A stretch of 49,826 bases of DNA from DAOUBF01 sp034432795 (GCA_034432795.1 DAOUBF010000065.1:1-49826), one strand, 5' to 3'; shown: positions 1 to 9,282, counted from the stretch's first letter. A program made the numbers and translations. The notes: generated by a model not told the origin, from the sequence alone.

Positions 1-80
1 CCCTGATTCCTGCCGCCGAAGGCGACGTTGTTAGATAATCCGTTGAGTACCTCAACCACAAGGCTAATCCGTTAGTACCT

Positions 81-3000
81 CTACTTCAACACCAACGGCA
101 GGAACACTCGGAACTCCGCTGGCGGCGTGGCTGTGGGCGTTGGTGTATGTGTCGGCGTGGTTGTAGGCAAGGGCGTGTGGGTCGCTGTGAGGGTGGGCGA
201 CGCCGTGCGTGTGGGGGTCGGCGACAATGTGGCAGGCACAGTGGCCGTGGGCGTGGCTGTTGGGCCAGTAGGACGATAGAAACGCACGACACGCCCGGCG
301 CTAAGCACGGCCTGGTTGCAGCTATACTGCACTGCATAGCCCGCTGCTCCGTTCTGGATGCCCACAGAGGCCGAGGCCCCGTTGTTCAGAGTCGGGTCGC
401 CAAAATCCACATCCTGGTACAGAAAGTAGATGTCCCCTGTGCCCTCCTCTAATTGCACTTCAAATGTTATCCCAGTTCCTGTGTAAGCGGCATCACGGTG
501 GGGGATATTGCGCCATTCCACCGTGAATATCCGATTCGGCGCCGTCCCGGTCACGCTGGAAAAGATGCCTGTGCCGTTCGGCGGATACAGGTCATCCCAG
601 AAGGGCGCGATCATCAGCCCCATGGCCGTATTAGGCAGCGGGCAGGTGTTGTTATAGGCGGGGTTGGAGGTGGTGAACTGGAGGTTGCCGTTGGAACTGA
701 CGTTGACGCTGGTGAAACTCTGGCCGTAGAAGTTGAAGCTAAAGCCGATCGGTATAGATATGACCCAGTCGTCACCGATGATGCCTGTATTGATTGTGGC
801 ATTGATCCAGGGACGGGTCACCGTGTCGTCGCAACGATAGCCGAAGGGGTCGGGGGGAATGCTGGCGCAGCGTCCCGCTGGCGTGGGTGTAGGCGTGGGG
901 GTGCGCGTCGCCGTAGGCGAGGGGCCAAATGTCGGCGTGGGCGTGGGCGTGGGGGGAAGGCCGCCCCGATTGAGCAGCACAGTGATACCGCGTGGTGTCA
1001 CAAAGGAGGCCCCCACGCAGGCCGGGCCTGCTATGTCCAGCAGGCCATCCCCGTTAAAATCCGCCAGACTGAGGTCTATCAGGCAGTTATGTGTCCCATA
1101 GCGGATCTGCTGGGTCTCAAAGGTGCCGTCCCCATGACCGAAATGCACGCCGACATTATTGCCGGAGCCGTTGGAGACCACCAGGTCCAGCGCGCCATCC
1201 CCGTCCAGGTCACCGATGTCAATTGCCATGCCGTTGTTGTACCCAGAGATGATCTCCCCTGGATAGGCTGTGATCTGGGTGAATTGGCCGCTGCCGTTAT
1301 TCCGCAGGACGTAGGCTGTCGCCGTGCTGCCATCGCTGGTGGCCACATCCAGGTCACCATCTACATCCAGGTCGGAGGCCGCCAACTCTGTGCCTCTGGC
1401 ATCGTAGATCACCGGAGGCGCGAACTGCCCTCCACCGGTACCCAGTGCCACCGAGACCTGGGCGGAGGAAGCCACGATGTCAGTCAGACCATCCCCATTC
1501 AGATCGGCGCCGATGGCCATCATCGGCAGAGGGAAGACCTGCACCCCATAGTCGGCTTGGAAGGTTCCATTGCCGTTATTCAGGGCAACGCGGACTGTGC
1601 GACTGACTGCCTCGCAAAAGGCAGAGGGGCCGCCGCGATTATTGGCCACCAAGACATCCTGGTCACCGTCGTTATCCACATCGGCGGTGGTCGCCTGGCC
1701 CGTACCGCACGTCTGGATATTCTGGATAGTGATAGGCCCGAAGGTGCCATCCCCATTGTTCAGGGCATAAACGAAAGGATAGGGAGGGGCATCCGGTGCC
1801 CAGACCAGGTCCGGCGCCCCGTCGCCGTTGAGATCGGAGGCGAACACAGAGCGCACATATCCACCCCCTGAGGGGAGGATGTCCCCCAGAACGAAGCTCC
1901 CATCGCCCTGGTTGAGCATCACCTTGACTGTGCCGGTGTCTGGGGGATAAACCTCGCCACCCCCTTCGGCTATATCTATATCCCCATCGCCATCAAAATC
2001 GGCTTTGGCCACACTTAAGGGTAGGGGGGAGTTGGTCAAATAGATCGGCGGGATGGCGAAAGAGCCATCGGCCCGTTGAGGATGGATACCTCCGGTGGTA
2101 GTCGTGCGATTCGCCACAGCCAGGTCGGGACGCCCATCCCGGTTATAGTCCGCCACATCCACATCGTGAGGGTTACTGCCCGCCTCAATCATCACGGGGG
2201 AGCCAAAGCTGCCGTTCCCCTGGTTAGGGAGCAGCATCAATGCGGCCCCGGCGGGGCCTGAGCCGACTGCGCTTAACAGGTCGGTGTCGCCGTCTGCATC
2301 AGTATCTGCCGCTCGCAGCTCAAAGGACGAAAACCCGTTGGTGTAAATTACCTGGGGCGAGAACATCAGGTTGCCGGTATTCCAGAGGATGTGGACCTGG
2401 TCTGTGCCGATGGCAGCCACAGCCAGGTCACGGTCGCCATCCGCGTCCCAATCTGCCGAGGCGACAACAGGATCGGAGGCAGCGACGCTTAGGGTCAGCG
2501 TGGCAGCCAAAGAGAAACCGGCGTTGCCGTCATTCAGCAGCAGATGGACCTTCAGCGTAGACCCGTCCTGCCGTGCTACAACCAGGTCGCGGTCATTGTC
2601 GCCGTCCAGGTCAGCAGCGGTGATCCCAGAGGGCCGAAAGCCGACCGTGTAGCGGGTCTCCGGCGTGAAGGTGGCGTTGCCGTTGTTTTTCAAGACGCTA
2701 ATATCATTGGTGCTGGCCCAATAGTTGGTCATGGCCAGGTCCAGGTCGCCATCATTATCCAGGTCGGCCAGGGCCAGCTTGCGCGGGCCGGTCCCACCGA
2801 TGGCTGTCTGGTGGATAAAGCTGCCCTGTCCATTGTTGAGATACAGGTCAACAGTGTGATTGGCCAGATCGTTCCCCTGGCTGATCACGACCAGGTCGGT
2901 ATCGCCATCGCCATCCAGGTCGCCGGCAGCGATATCATTGGATTGTGGCTGGGCAGGGTAGGCCACGGCTGTCCCCAGGGTGCCCTCCCCAAGATTGAGT

Positions 3001-3305
3001 TGGACATTCATGGTATTGTTAAAGAAGTCGTTGCGTGCCCAGGCCACGTCTGGAGCACCGTCAGCGTTCAGGTCTGCCGAGACGACCCCCTCCAGGTAGC
3101 GGCCCGACTCGTAGCCGGTCCAGGTGTCAAATCGCCAGGAGTCACCTGGGACGGGAGTGGCCTCAGGTGCAGGGGAGGTTGTGTGTTGTGCGGCTTGGCC
3201 TGCTCCGCCTTCCAACCCCGCCCCGCGGGCCACGAGGTGCTCCGTCAAAAGCGCCAACCCTATGAGGATGAGCATCAGATACAACCAGTGTCTCAGTCTG
3301 GACAT
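81..3305 (-). CDS. Secreted FG-GAP/VCBS beta-propeller protein with nidogen-like domain
   Basis: A 1074-residue exported protein. The N-terminus has a charged start followed by a hydrophobic stretch (about residues 7-22) that reads as a signal peptide. About fifteen Ca-binding loops of the DxDxDGxxD type (for example DLDGDGDTD, DFNGDGLLD) run from about residue 70 to 790, as in FG-GAP/VCBS propellers. A first Thr/Pro linker precedes a nidogen-like domain (about 810-1010, with NGNLQF and APFWDDL). A second Thr/Pro linker leads to the tail EFRVFLPLVLK. Such tails are common on Chloroflexota surface proteins, so attachment to or display at the cell surface is inferred. ATG at 3303-3305 has AGGAG upstream. 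The ligand is unknown. Confidence 0.85.
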   Translation of the reverse strand: MSRLRHWLYLMLILIGLALLTEHLVARGAGLEGGAGQAAQHTTSPAPEATPVPGDSWRFDTWTGYESGRYLEGVVSADLNADGAPDVAWARNDFFNNTMNVQLNLGEGTLGTAVAYPAQPQSNDIAAGDLDGDGDTDLVVISQGNDLANHTVDLYLNNGQGSFIHQTAIGGTGPRKLALADLDNDGDLDLAMTNYWASTNDISVLKNNGNATFTPETRYTVGFRPSGITAADLDGDNDRDLVVARQDGSTLKVHLLLNDGNAGFSLAATLTLSVAASDPVVASADWDADGDRDLAVAAIGTDQVHILWNTGNLMFSPQVIYTNGFSSFELRAADTDADGDTDLLSAVGSGPAGAALMLLPNQGNGSFGSPVMIEAGSNPHDVDVADYNRDGRPDLAVANRTTTTGGIHPQRADGSFAIPPIYLTNSPLPLSVAKADFDGDGDIDIAEGGGEVYPPDTGTVKVMLNQGDGSFVLGDILPSGGGYVRSVFASDLNGDGAPDLVWAPDAPPYPFVYALNNGDGTFGPITIQNIQTCGTGQATTADVDNDGDQDVLVANNRGGPSAFCEAVSRTVRVALNNGNGTFQADYGVQVFPLPMMAIGADLNGDGLTDIVASSAQVSVALGTGGGQFAPPVIYDARGTELAASDLDVDGDLDVATSDGSTATAYVLRNNGSGQFTQITAYPGEIISGYNNGMAIDIGDLDGDGALDLVVSNGSGNNVGVHFGHGDGTFETQQIRYGTHNCLIDLSLADFNGDGLLDIAGPACVGASFVTPRGITVLLNRGGLPPTPTPTPTFGPSPTATRTPTPTPTPAGRCASIPPDPFGYRCDDTVTRPWINATINTGIIGDDWVISIPIGFSFNFYGQSFTSVNVSSNGNLQFTTSNPAYNNTCPLPNTAMGLMIAPFWDDLYPPNGTGIFSSVTGTAPNRIFTVEWRNIPHRDAAYTGTGITFEVQLEEGTGDIYFLYQDVDFGDPTLNNGASASVGIQNGAAGYAVQYSCNQAVLSAGRVVRFYRPTGPTATPTATVPATLSPTPTRTASPTLTATHTPLPTTTPTHTPTPTATPPAEFRVFLPLVLK

Positions 3306-3376
3306 CCTGCTTCTCCTGAAATAGGCTGAGATGCCAGTTGCACTACCTATCGTTAAACGAAGTATCTTACGATTTC

Positions 3377-3406
3377 ATTATACTCTGTTGCAAAGATAGC
3401 CGTAAA
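3377..3406 (-). promoter_or_regulatory. Candidate promoter of the FG-GAP gene
   Basis: On the minus strand a perfect TATAAT (3377-3382) follows a weak -35 (TTTACG, 3401-3406) with 18 bases between. It lies about 72 bases upstream of the ATG at 3305. Only the -10 is strong. Confidence 0.5.
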
Positions 3407-3423
3407 CAGGTGGCATTGGGTCA

Positions 3424-3767
3424 CCGCACCGTAAACGGTGGAGTCCTCCCTATCCCCAATGTGGAACGCCTTTCGCTTCTGTTTGCAGCAGAGCACTTCC
3501 ATATAGCATTATAGCAGGCAGAGAGGGCGGAAATCCAGAGAAGGAAGTCGTAAATTCATACGACCATTGGCCCAAAATCGACTGCGACTTTGGTCGCAAT
3601 TGGAGGGAGAGCGATATATCTCTTCTCTCTTAAGGCTGTAAAAGATGCCTGTGCCGTTCCCGGCAGCGCGGGAACAAGGGCTGTTCCCGTCTCTTCTCCT
3701 CCCTTCTCCCACGCCGCAGGGGAGGGGCCGAGGGTGAGGGCTACCCGGTACCGGGCTTCAGCCCTGG
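3424..3767. repeat. Gene-free stretch with dispersed palindromes
   Basis: No gene is visible between 3306 and 3771. The stretch holds a CCGTAAACGG-centred palindrome (3424-3441) that recurs near 31373-31434. At its left end is a copy of the CCGGGCTTCAGCCC repeat (3747-3767), abutting the end of the methyltransferase gene. The latter could act as a terminator-like hairpin, but no T-run follows. Confidence 0.5.
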
Positions 3768-3771
3768 CTCT

Positions 3772-4605
3772 TCAGAGCACGGAGGGCTTTCTGCCCTCTG
3801 TCGTGAGCCGCTTCTCCAGCACAAGGAAGTGCGACAGCCCCAGGATGCGCAGGGGCGTGCGCTCGGCGGCGTAGGTGGCAGTGCGCAGCAGTTTCCCCAG
3901 CCTGGGGTGGCGGGCCACGATGTTGTCATAGCCCGCCATGATCTGCGTATGATAAACGACCCGCAGCGGCAGCCCGGCGAACAGGCGGCGCAGGTCGCCG
4001 CCAGTGTAGGTGCGCACATGCGGCGCCAGCCGGTCGCGCCAGCGGCGCGGTAAATAGTTGAGCAGGGGGATGTTGCCAAAGTAATAGCGACCGCGCCAGT
4101 AGAAGCCATGCGTCTCAAAGGGATACCAGCGGTTGGGGCAGAACAGCACGATGCGCCCGCCCGGCCGCAGCACGCGGGCCATCTCCACCACAGCGGCGCG
4201 GTCGTCGGGGACGTGCTCAATCACCTCGTGCGACAGGATGACATCAAACGTCTCATCGGCGAAAGGCAGCCGCTCCGCATCCGCGACCTGCAGCAGGCCC
4301 GGCAGCGTGCGCGCCCCTATCTCCACGCGCTCGGCATCAATATCCAGCCCGTAGACACGGGAGCTGAAGGCGCGCAGATGTGCCACGTAAGTGCCGATGC
4401 CGCAGCCGTCCACCAGGATACGCGCGTTTTCCAGGGAGGCATAAGCCGCGATCAGGCGCAAGCGCCGCTCCTGGCCGAAGCGCCAGACGAAGCTGGGCAG
4501 GCCACGCAGCGCGGCTTTATCCGCCTCTGCTCCCTGCGGCACGCCGATGCGCTGGCGGGTTTCTCCTCCCTCGTCACTCCTCCCTTGTCCTCCCTGTAAT
4601 CTCAT
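3772..4605 (-). CDS. Class I SAM-dependent methyltransferase
   Basis: A 277-residue Methyltransf_11-type enzyme. Motif I is ILVDGCGIGTYV (about 86-97), followed by an acidic strand end (YGLDID) and the post-motif DVILSHEVIEHV, with VLRPGGRIVLF as motif III. These residues bind S-adenosylmethionine; the substrate cannot be read from the sequence. The start ATG overlaps the TGA of the upstream GT-C glycosyltransferase by four bases (ATGA), so translation is probably coupled. The pairing with a glycosyltransferase suggests work on a glycan or lipid-linked sugar, which is inference. The last codons fall beside a palindromic repeat. Confidence 0.8.
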   Translation of the reverse strand: MRLQGGQGRSDEGGETRQRIGVPQGAEADKAALRGLPSFVWRFGQERRLRLIAAYASLENARILVDGCGIGTYVAHLRAFSSRVYGLDIDAERVEIGARTLPGLLQVADAERLPFADETFDVILSHEVIEHVPDDRAAVVEMARVLRPGGRIVLFCPNRWYPFETHGFYWRGRYYFGNIPLLNYLPRRWRDRLAPHVRTYTGGDLRRLFAGLPLRVVYHTQIMAGYDNIVARHPRLGKLLRTATYAAERTPLRILGLSHFLVLEKRLTTEGRKPSVL

Positions 4606-6734
4606 GGGTACTGCACCTTATCGGCTATCGGTTGGCCGTTCTCATCCACGACCGCCAGCCGTTCCAGCGTGTCTAATCGGTATAGCCCCACTTCTATGCT
4701 CCAATCGGGGCCCAGGCCATCGGGGAGTGTCAGCAGGCGCTCCTCCTCAATCTGGTCGCCGGGCCGCCACCACGAGGTGGGCAACAGCCCGGAGGCTGGA
4801 AAGCCGTCATCCTGGGCCACGATTTGGCCATGGGCCAGCAGGTGGACGAAGACGGTGTAATCTGTAGGGATAGGGCCACGCGCTGCCCATAGGAGCGTCA
4901 CCCGTAGCCTCTGCGGGCCTTCAGGCCGGACGGATGCCCGCAGCAACTCAATCGGCTGAGCAAAGCGGGCCAACGGCGTAGGGGCAGGTTCCAAACCCGC
5001 CCCTATTTCAGCCGGTTGGGCCTGGTAAGCCACATACAATTGGAATGGCTCCACCCCCACCAGGCCGCCTACCATCGGCCCGTTTTCCGCCCGCAGTTGC
5101 ACCCCCTGGGGCAAAAGCGCCATCGCCTTACGCGCCTCGGTGGGGACAAGCACAACCAGCCAGGCTCTCCCTCCCCCTTGTGGAGGAGGGGATGTGAGGT
5201 CAGTAATCGTAAGTGCGGAGCCCTCGCCCGGCGCCACGGCGCACAGGAATGGGACCGTTTCTGAGAAGGCCCATAGCCGCCGGTCCAGAATGACCTGCCG
5301 TCCCGGCTGCGGGAGGGTGTTCTCCACGCGCAAGCCGCCCTGCCAGCCTGCCCCCAGAAAACGGTTGATGCGCAGCACCAGATCGGCTGCGGGGCCGTCA
5401 AAGGCATCGTACAAGGCCGTACTTGCCGCGTAAGACGGGCCAAAATAGTCGCGTAGTGTCAGCCCGGTGCTCAGCAGGAGCAAAGCGGCCAGTAACGCCG
5501 AGGCCAAAGGGCGCCCCAGACGTGGTGTCACCAGCCTCCACATGGCCTCCAGCCCCAGCGCGGGCAAAATGAACACAGTGGGCATCACCCCCACTGCGCG
5601 CAGGAAATCCGGTGCACCTTCGCTTAAAATCGTTGGTGCCAGCATCCCCAGCGTCCAGATGAGGACGAAGGCTTCTCTGCCCCCTGTCCTCCGTCCTCCG
5701 TCGGGGGCGGCCCAGTACCGGGCTTTCACCCGGTTCCGTCCCCCCCGCCCTCCAATGGCGCGGCCCAACGCCAGCCAGACACCTACCAGAAACGCCAGCG
5801 ACATCGCCGGGTCAAATACCGGTCGCCCAGGGACGTTGTGGCGCACTTCGTCGGCACCGTGCAGTGTGAACATGCCCAGCGCCCGCCCCACCTGGCGCAT
5901 TAGAGCGCCGGGCAGGTCGCCGCCGTGGATCGCCGGGTTGAAGAGTGTGACCTGCATTGCGCGGGTAAAGAAAACATCGGGATGGTTCAGCGCATACAGC
6001 GCCAGCGGCAGGGCCACCAGCGCCGCCGCCAGCCCTGCCACCAGCGCGCCCGGCCACAGGCGACGCAGACGCCCGGCCCACGCCAGATACAGCCCGAAGA
6101 GCAGCAGGACGAACGGCGTTAACCGGGCGGCGAGATAGGTGTAGAAGCTCAGGCCATACAACCCACCGGCCAGCGCCCAGTCGCGCAGATGCTGCCCCCG
6201 CCAGGCACGGGCCGCCTGCCACAGGCACAGCGCCAGCAGGAGGGGCAGGAGCGCGGCGCGGAAGCCCTGGCGGCTCAAGGCCACCGGCCAGAGTGTTGTC
6301 GCCGTAATCATGGCAGTGAAGAAGGCCACGCGCCGGTTGTACAGCGCCCCGGCCAACCCGTAGGCAGCAGCGATAGTGAGTGTACCGGCGATGGCAGCAG
6401 GCAGCCGCACCGCGCCCGGCGTGCGCCCCAGCCAGGCGACCGCGCCCGCCACCAGGTAGATATACAGCGGCTCGCGGCCATTGTTGGCAGGGAAATAGAT
6501 GGGCCGGTCACCCGCCAAAACGCGCAATGCATCCAGGCCATTGAAGGCCTCATCGTGGTACAGGCCGGGCGGCAGGCGGTCCAGCGCCACCAGCCGCAGC
6601 GCCGCGCCCAGGGCCACAGCCAGTAGGCCGGGTTTCCATACCCGGCGTAACCCCGCCCAATGCCTTTGCTCTCTGTCGCCGTCCCAGTTGGCCTTGTGGA
6701 ATAATCTTTTGGCTACCTTATCCCCGGCCTTCAA
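4602..6734 (-). CDS. GT-C (family 39-like) membrane glycosyltransferase
   Basis: A 710-residue integral membrane protein. After a basic N-terminus there is GLYHDEAFNGLDAL in the first loop, the acidic motif typical of GT39/ArnT-like enzymes that use polyprenyl-phosphate sugars. About 10-12 hydrophobic segments follow up to about residue 440, then a soluble C-terminal domain of about 250 residues. The start is TTG, overlapping the upstream TGA (TTGA). Three GC-rich repeats are embedded in frame (4981-5003, about 5161-5203, 5713-5737), giving linker-like peptides such as SPPPQGGG. It likely transfers a sugar on the outer face of the membrane; the acceptor is unknown. Confidence 0.8.
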   Translation of the reverse strand: MKAGDKVAKRLFHKANWDGDREQRHWAGLRRVWKPGLLAVALGAALRLVALDRLPPGLYHDEAFNGLDALRVLAGDRPIYFPANNGREPLYIYLVAGAVAWLGRTPGAVRLPAAIAGTLTIAAAYGLAGALYNRRVAFFTAMITATTLWPVALSRQGFRAALLPLLLALCLWQAARAWRGQHLRDWALAGGLYGLSFYTYLAARLTPFVLLLFGLYLAWAGRLRRLWPGALVAGLAAALVALPLALYALNHPDVFFTRAMQVTLFNPAIHGGDLPGALMRQVGRALGMFTLHGADEVRHNVPGRPVFDPAMSLAFLVGVWLALGRAIGGRGGRNRVKARYWAAPDGGRRTGGREAFVLIWTLGMLAPTILSEGAPDFLRAVGVMPTVFILPALGLEAMWRLVTPRLGRPLASALLAALLLLSTGLTLRDYFGPSYAASTALYDAFDGPAADLVLRINRFLGAGWQGGLRVENTLPQPGRQVILDRRLWAFSETVPFLCAVAPGEGSALTITDLTSPPPQGGGRAWLVVLVPTEARKAMALLPQGVQLRAENGPMVGGLVGVEPFQLYVAYQAQPAEIGAGLEPAPTPLARFAQPIELLRASVRPEGPQRLRVTLLWAARGPIPTDYTVFVHLLAHGQIVAQDDGFPASGLLPTSWWRPGDQIEEERLLTLPDGLGPDWSIEVGLYRLDTLERLAVVDENGQPIADKVQYP

Positions 6735-7183
6735 GGCGCACCTAGCTCCACTTCCTCGCGCCAGCCAAACGTCACGCTGTTATCTATGTAGCGCAGCCAA
6801 CGCGGGCGCAGTCGGTACAGCACGCTCCCCTCCACCTGGGGCGCTAATGCGGCAATGAACGGGTACTTGGCCCGGTAGAGCGCCAGCGCCATCTGGCGCT
6901 CCTCGCCCTCCAGCCGCTCCACCTGCCCCTCCAACTGCACGCCGCGGATCGCCTGCCATTCCCACACCTCGTCATAAATGGCGGCAGCCGCTGCCGGGTT
7001 GCGGCCCAGGTTGCGGCTGTGGCGGCTATCGGGGGAGGAGAGAAAAATCAGGTTCAGATGGGCATCGCTGGCGTAGAACAGCGGCGCGGCCTGGGGCAGG
7101 CCGTCCGGCCCCACCGTGGCCAGCGTCAGCGTGGTGTGTTGGGCCAGATAGTCAGCGATGCGGCGGCGCAGGTCACCCCTCAT
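6731..7183 (-). CDS. Pyridoxamine 5'-phosphate oxidase-fold (PPOX) family protein
   Basis: A 150-residue protein of the PPOX split-barrel class. The opening is typical: a helix, then LTLATVGPDGLPQAAPLFY, then a second strand ending LIFLSSPDSRHSRNL. In this family these parts form the FMN or F420 site. It most resembles small YhbP-type or general PPOX oxidoreductases rather than PdxH, because the PdxH substrate signature is absent. The start ATG overlaps the UbiX stop by four bases. A flavin-binding protein next to the flavin prenyltransferase UbiX fits a shared flavin theme, but the reaction is unknown. Confidence 0.75.
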   Translation of the reverse strand: MRGDLRRRIADYLAQHTTLTLATVGPDGLPQAAPLFYASDAHLNLIFLSSPDSRHSRNLGRNPAAAAAIYDEVWEWQAIRGVQLEGQVERLEGEERQMALALYRAKYPFIAALAPQVEGSVLYRLRPRWLRYIDNSVTFGWREEVELGAP

Positions 7184-7758
7184 ACGTTGCCCGACATGCC
7201 CTCCCAGCGTGTATACAGCGTGTTGTCCAGGCCCAGCCGTAAAAGCACCCGCCCCACCGTGCCGTTAATCACCTCGTCCAGCGTCTTAGGGCGGCCATAC
7301 CAGGCGGGCACAGGCGGGAAAATCACCGCACCGGCCTCCGCCGCCCGCAGCATCAGGCGCAGGTGGCCCAGGTGCAAGGGTGTCTCGCGCACCACCAGGA
7401 CGAGCGGGCGGCCCTCCTTGAGCGTGACATCGGCGGCGCGGCTGATCAGGTCGGCGCTATAACTATGGGCGACGGCGGAGAGCGTCTTGATGGAACAGGG
7501 GATGATGACCATGCCGACAGTGGCGAACGAGCCGGAGGCGATGGCAGCGCCGATGTCACGGGTGTCATACACAGCATCGGCCAGCGCCTCTACCGCGCTC
7601 ACCTTCCAATCGGTCTCCTGCGCGATAGTCGCCTTCGCCGCCGGGCTGATGATCAGATGCGTCTCCACCTCGTCGCTGGCGCGCAGCACCTCCAGCAGGC
7701 GAATCCCATAGATCACCCCGCTCGCACCGGTGATGCCCACAACCAGGCGTTTACTCAT
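7180..7758 (-). CDS. ubiX: UbiX-type flavin prenyltransferase
   Basis: A 192-residue flavoprotein of the UbiX/Pad family. It prenylates FMN to make the cofactor of UbiD-type decarboxylases. The sequence shows VVGITGASGVIYGIRLLE (FMN binding), GMVIIPCSIKTLSAVAHSYSADLISRAADVTLKE in short blocks (the CS.KT..A and RAADV signatures), and LVLVVRETPLHLGHL. I chose the ATG at 7756-7758 (MSKRLVV), which overlaps the UbiE stop as ATGA, over a longer frame with an atypical leader. No UbiD partner is in view. Beside a MenG/UbiE methyltransferase it probably serves menaquinone synthesis. Confidence 0.92.
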   Translation of the reverse strand: MSKRLVVGITGASGVIYGIRLLEVLRASDEVETHLIISPAAKATIAQETDWKVSAVEALADAVYDTRDIGAAIASGSFATVGMVIIPCSIKTLSAVAHSYSADLISRAADVTLKEGRPLVLVVRETPLHLGHLRLMLRAAEAGAVIFPPVPAWYGRPKTLDEVINGTVGRVLLRLGLDNTLYTRWEGMSGNV

Positions 7759-8471
7759 TTCACCCCCACCAGGATGGTGATCGTCCCGAACATCCATCGC
7801 TCATAGCGCACCTGTCGCAGCCCCACCCCCTCCATGATCGCCCCAAGTGCCTCTGGTGTCAAGAAGGCCCGCGTAGACGCGGGCAGGTAGCGGTAGGCAT
7901 CGGCCTGGCCCGTGACCAGGTGTCCCAGCACGGGGATCACCCGTTGCAGGTAGAAGTCAATGAACAGGCGCAGGGCGTTATCCGGCGGCGGGCTGGTCTC
8001 CAGGCAGACCACGCGCCCGCCCGGCTTCACCACGCGACGTTGCTCGGCGAACCCGGCCCCCACATCCACGACATTCCGCATCAGGAAGCCGCTCGTCACC
8101 GCATCAAACGTATTATCGGGGAAGGGCAGCCGCAGGGCATCTGCGCCCACCCAGGCGGGTACAGGCCTGCCCGGTCTGGTCTCCACGCTCTTCGCCTGCC
8201 CCAGGCGCATCATCTCCAGGGTGAAATCCGCCCCTACGACCAGTGCATCGGGCCTGTGCCGCAGCGCCTCAAAGGCGATCGCCCCCGTGCCGCTGCCCAG
8301 GTCAAGCAGGCAGCCTCCGGACGGGAGCGCGGCCAGGTCCACCACGCGCCGCCGCCAGGCCTGGTCGCGCCCGGCGGTCATCAGCCGGTTCATCAGGTCA
8401 TAGCGCCCGGCGATGCGGGCAAACATGTCCTGGACCGCACGGGGATGTTTCTGCTCAGGGGTGAGGGCCAT
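7755..8471 (-). CDS. ubiE: UbiE/MenG demethylmenaquinone methyltransferase
   Basis: A 238-residue UbiE/COQ5-family C-methyltransferase. VQDMFARIAGRYDLMNRLMTAG is the family N-terminal signature; LLDLGSGTGAIAFEAL is SAM motif I; DNTFDAVTSGFLMRNVVD is the second UbiE signature; VVKPGGRVVCLETSPP follows. It should methylate demethylmenaquinone in the last step of menaquinone synthesis. The ATG at 8469-8471 (MALTPEQKH) was chosen over a longer frame because the family begins close to this point. It lies four bases after the stop of the ABC permease gene, within the same transcription unit. Confidence 0.9.
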   Translation of the reverse strand: MALTPEQKHPRAVQDMFARIAGRYDLMNRLMTAGRDQAWRRRVVDLAALPSGGCLLDLGSGTGAIAFEALRHRPDALVVGADFTLEMMRLGQAKSVETRPGRPVPAWVGADALRLPFPDNTFDAVTSGFLMRNVVDVGAGFAEQRRVVKPGGRVVCLETSPPPDNALRLFIDFYLQRVIPVLGHLVTGQADAYRYLPASTRAFLTPEALGAIMEGVGLRQVRYERWMFGTITILVGVK

Positions 8472-8475
8472 CCTG

Positions 8476-9216
8476 TTACGCCGCCACCCGCCAGGGGCAC
8501 AGCCGCCGGTCAAGCGCGTCCACGACGAAGTACAACGCCAGCCCCAGCAGGCTCATCGCCACGACGCCGGCGTACATCTCGGTGTAGGCCAGCCGCCCCC
8601 AGCTTTCGGTCACGATGTAATAGCCCAGGCCGGAACTGGTGGCGTAGCCTTCAGAAATATACAGGACGGCGATGGCCGTACCCACCGAGATGCGCAATGC
8701 GCTCAGCACCGCCGGTAGCGAGGCCGGGAGATAGACGAAGCGAAACAGCGCCCGTCGCCCCGCCCCCAGCGAGCGCACCGACTGGATCAGCTCCGGGCGC
8801 AGCCCCGCCGCCTCATCGCGCACCAGCACCAGGACCTGGAAGAAGAGGAAGAAGGTGATCAGGATGATGCGCGAGAGTTCACCGGCGCGGAAGAGGATGA
8901 AGATGACCGGCAGGAAGACGATCTTGGGGATGGGATAGACGACGTAAATGAGCGGGGCGAAGATGCGGTTGAGCGCCTTGATCTGCCCCAGCCCCAGCCC
9001 GGCGGGCACAGCCAGCACCACCGCCAGCGCGATGCTGGCGATCACCCGGCCCGCGCTCACCAGGATATGTCGCCCCAACTCGCCGGGCAACTGCTGGAGG
9101 AAGAGCAGGAGCACCTGCCCCGGCGGCGGCAGGATGGGCTGCCGCACCGCCCAGGCCAGCAGTTGCCATAGGGCGATCAGAGCCAGCACTCCTAGAAAAG
9201 CATCACGACGTTGCAT
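8476..9216 (-). CDS. ABC transporter permease of the SsuC/TauC/ThiX type
   Basis: A 246-residue binding-protein-dependent permease with about six membrane segments. The EAA loop, which couples to the ATPase, is seen as SVRSLGAGRRALFRFVYLPASLPAVLSAL (given here as the conserved block around residues 147-175). This is the family that imports nitrate, sulfonates, taurine, thiamine or riboflavin precursors. No ATPase or binding protein is in the window, so the substrate is not determined. Its place at the head of the UbiE-UbiX-PPOX run could point to a vitamin or quinone precursor, which is inference. Confidence 0.85.
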   Translation of the reverse strand: MQRRDAFLGVLALIALWQLLAWAVRQPILPPPGQVLLLFLQQLPGELGRHILVSAGRVIASIALAVVLAVPAGLGLGQIKALNRIFAPLIYVVYPIPKIVFLPVIFILFRAGELSRIILITFFLFFQVLVLVRDEAAGLRPELIQSVRSLGAGRRALFRFVYLPASLPAVLSALRISVGTAIAVLYISEGYATSSGLGYYIVTESWGRLAYTEMYAGVVAMSLLGLALYFVVDALDRRLCPWRVAA

Positions 9217-9246
9217 AGCCTCTCACAGCAAAAGCTCTCGGCGTTC

Positions 9247-9282
9247 AGCGGTAGGGGCACGGCGCGCCGTGCCCCTACCGCT
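9247..9282. repeat. 36-bp perfect palindrome between two minus-strand genes
   Basis: Bases 9247-9264 are the exact reverse complement of 9265-9282; the centre is GGCGCGCC. It fills most of the 65-base gap between the epimerase stop (9282) and the permease start (9216). It could form a strong hairpin on either strand and may attenuate transcription between the two gene runs. It carries no T-run. A degenerate relative lies near 31438-31466. Confidence 0.85.

Noticed and set aside
453..1871. A 472-codon plus-strand frame opposite the FG-GAP gene
   Set aside because: Shadow frame of the repetitive Asp/Gly-rich gene; composition is biased and no start context is present.
9247..9282. Rho-independent terminator reading of the 36-bp palindrome
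   Set aside because: The stem is strong but no T-run follows on either strand, so it was recorded as a repeat rather than a terminator.
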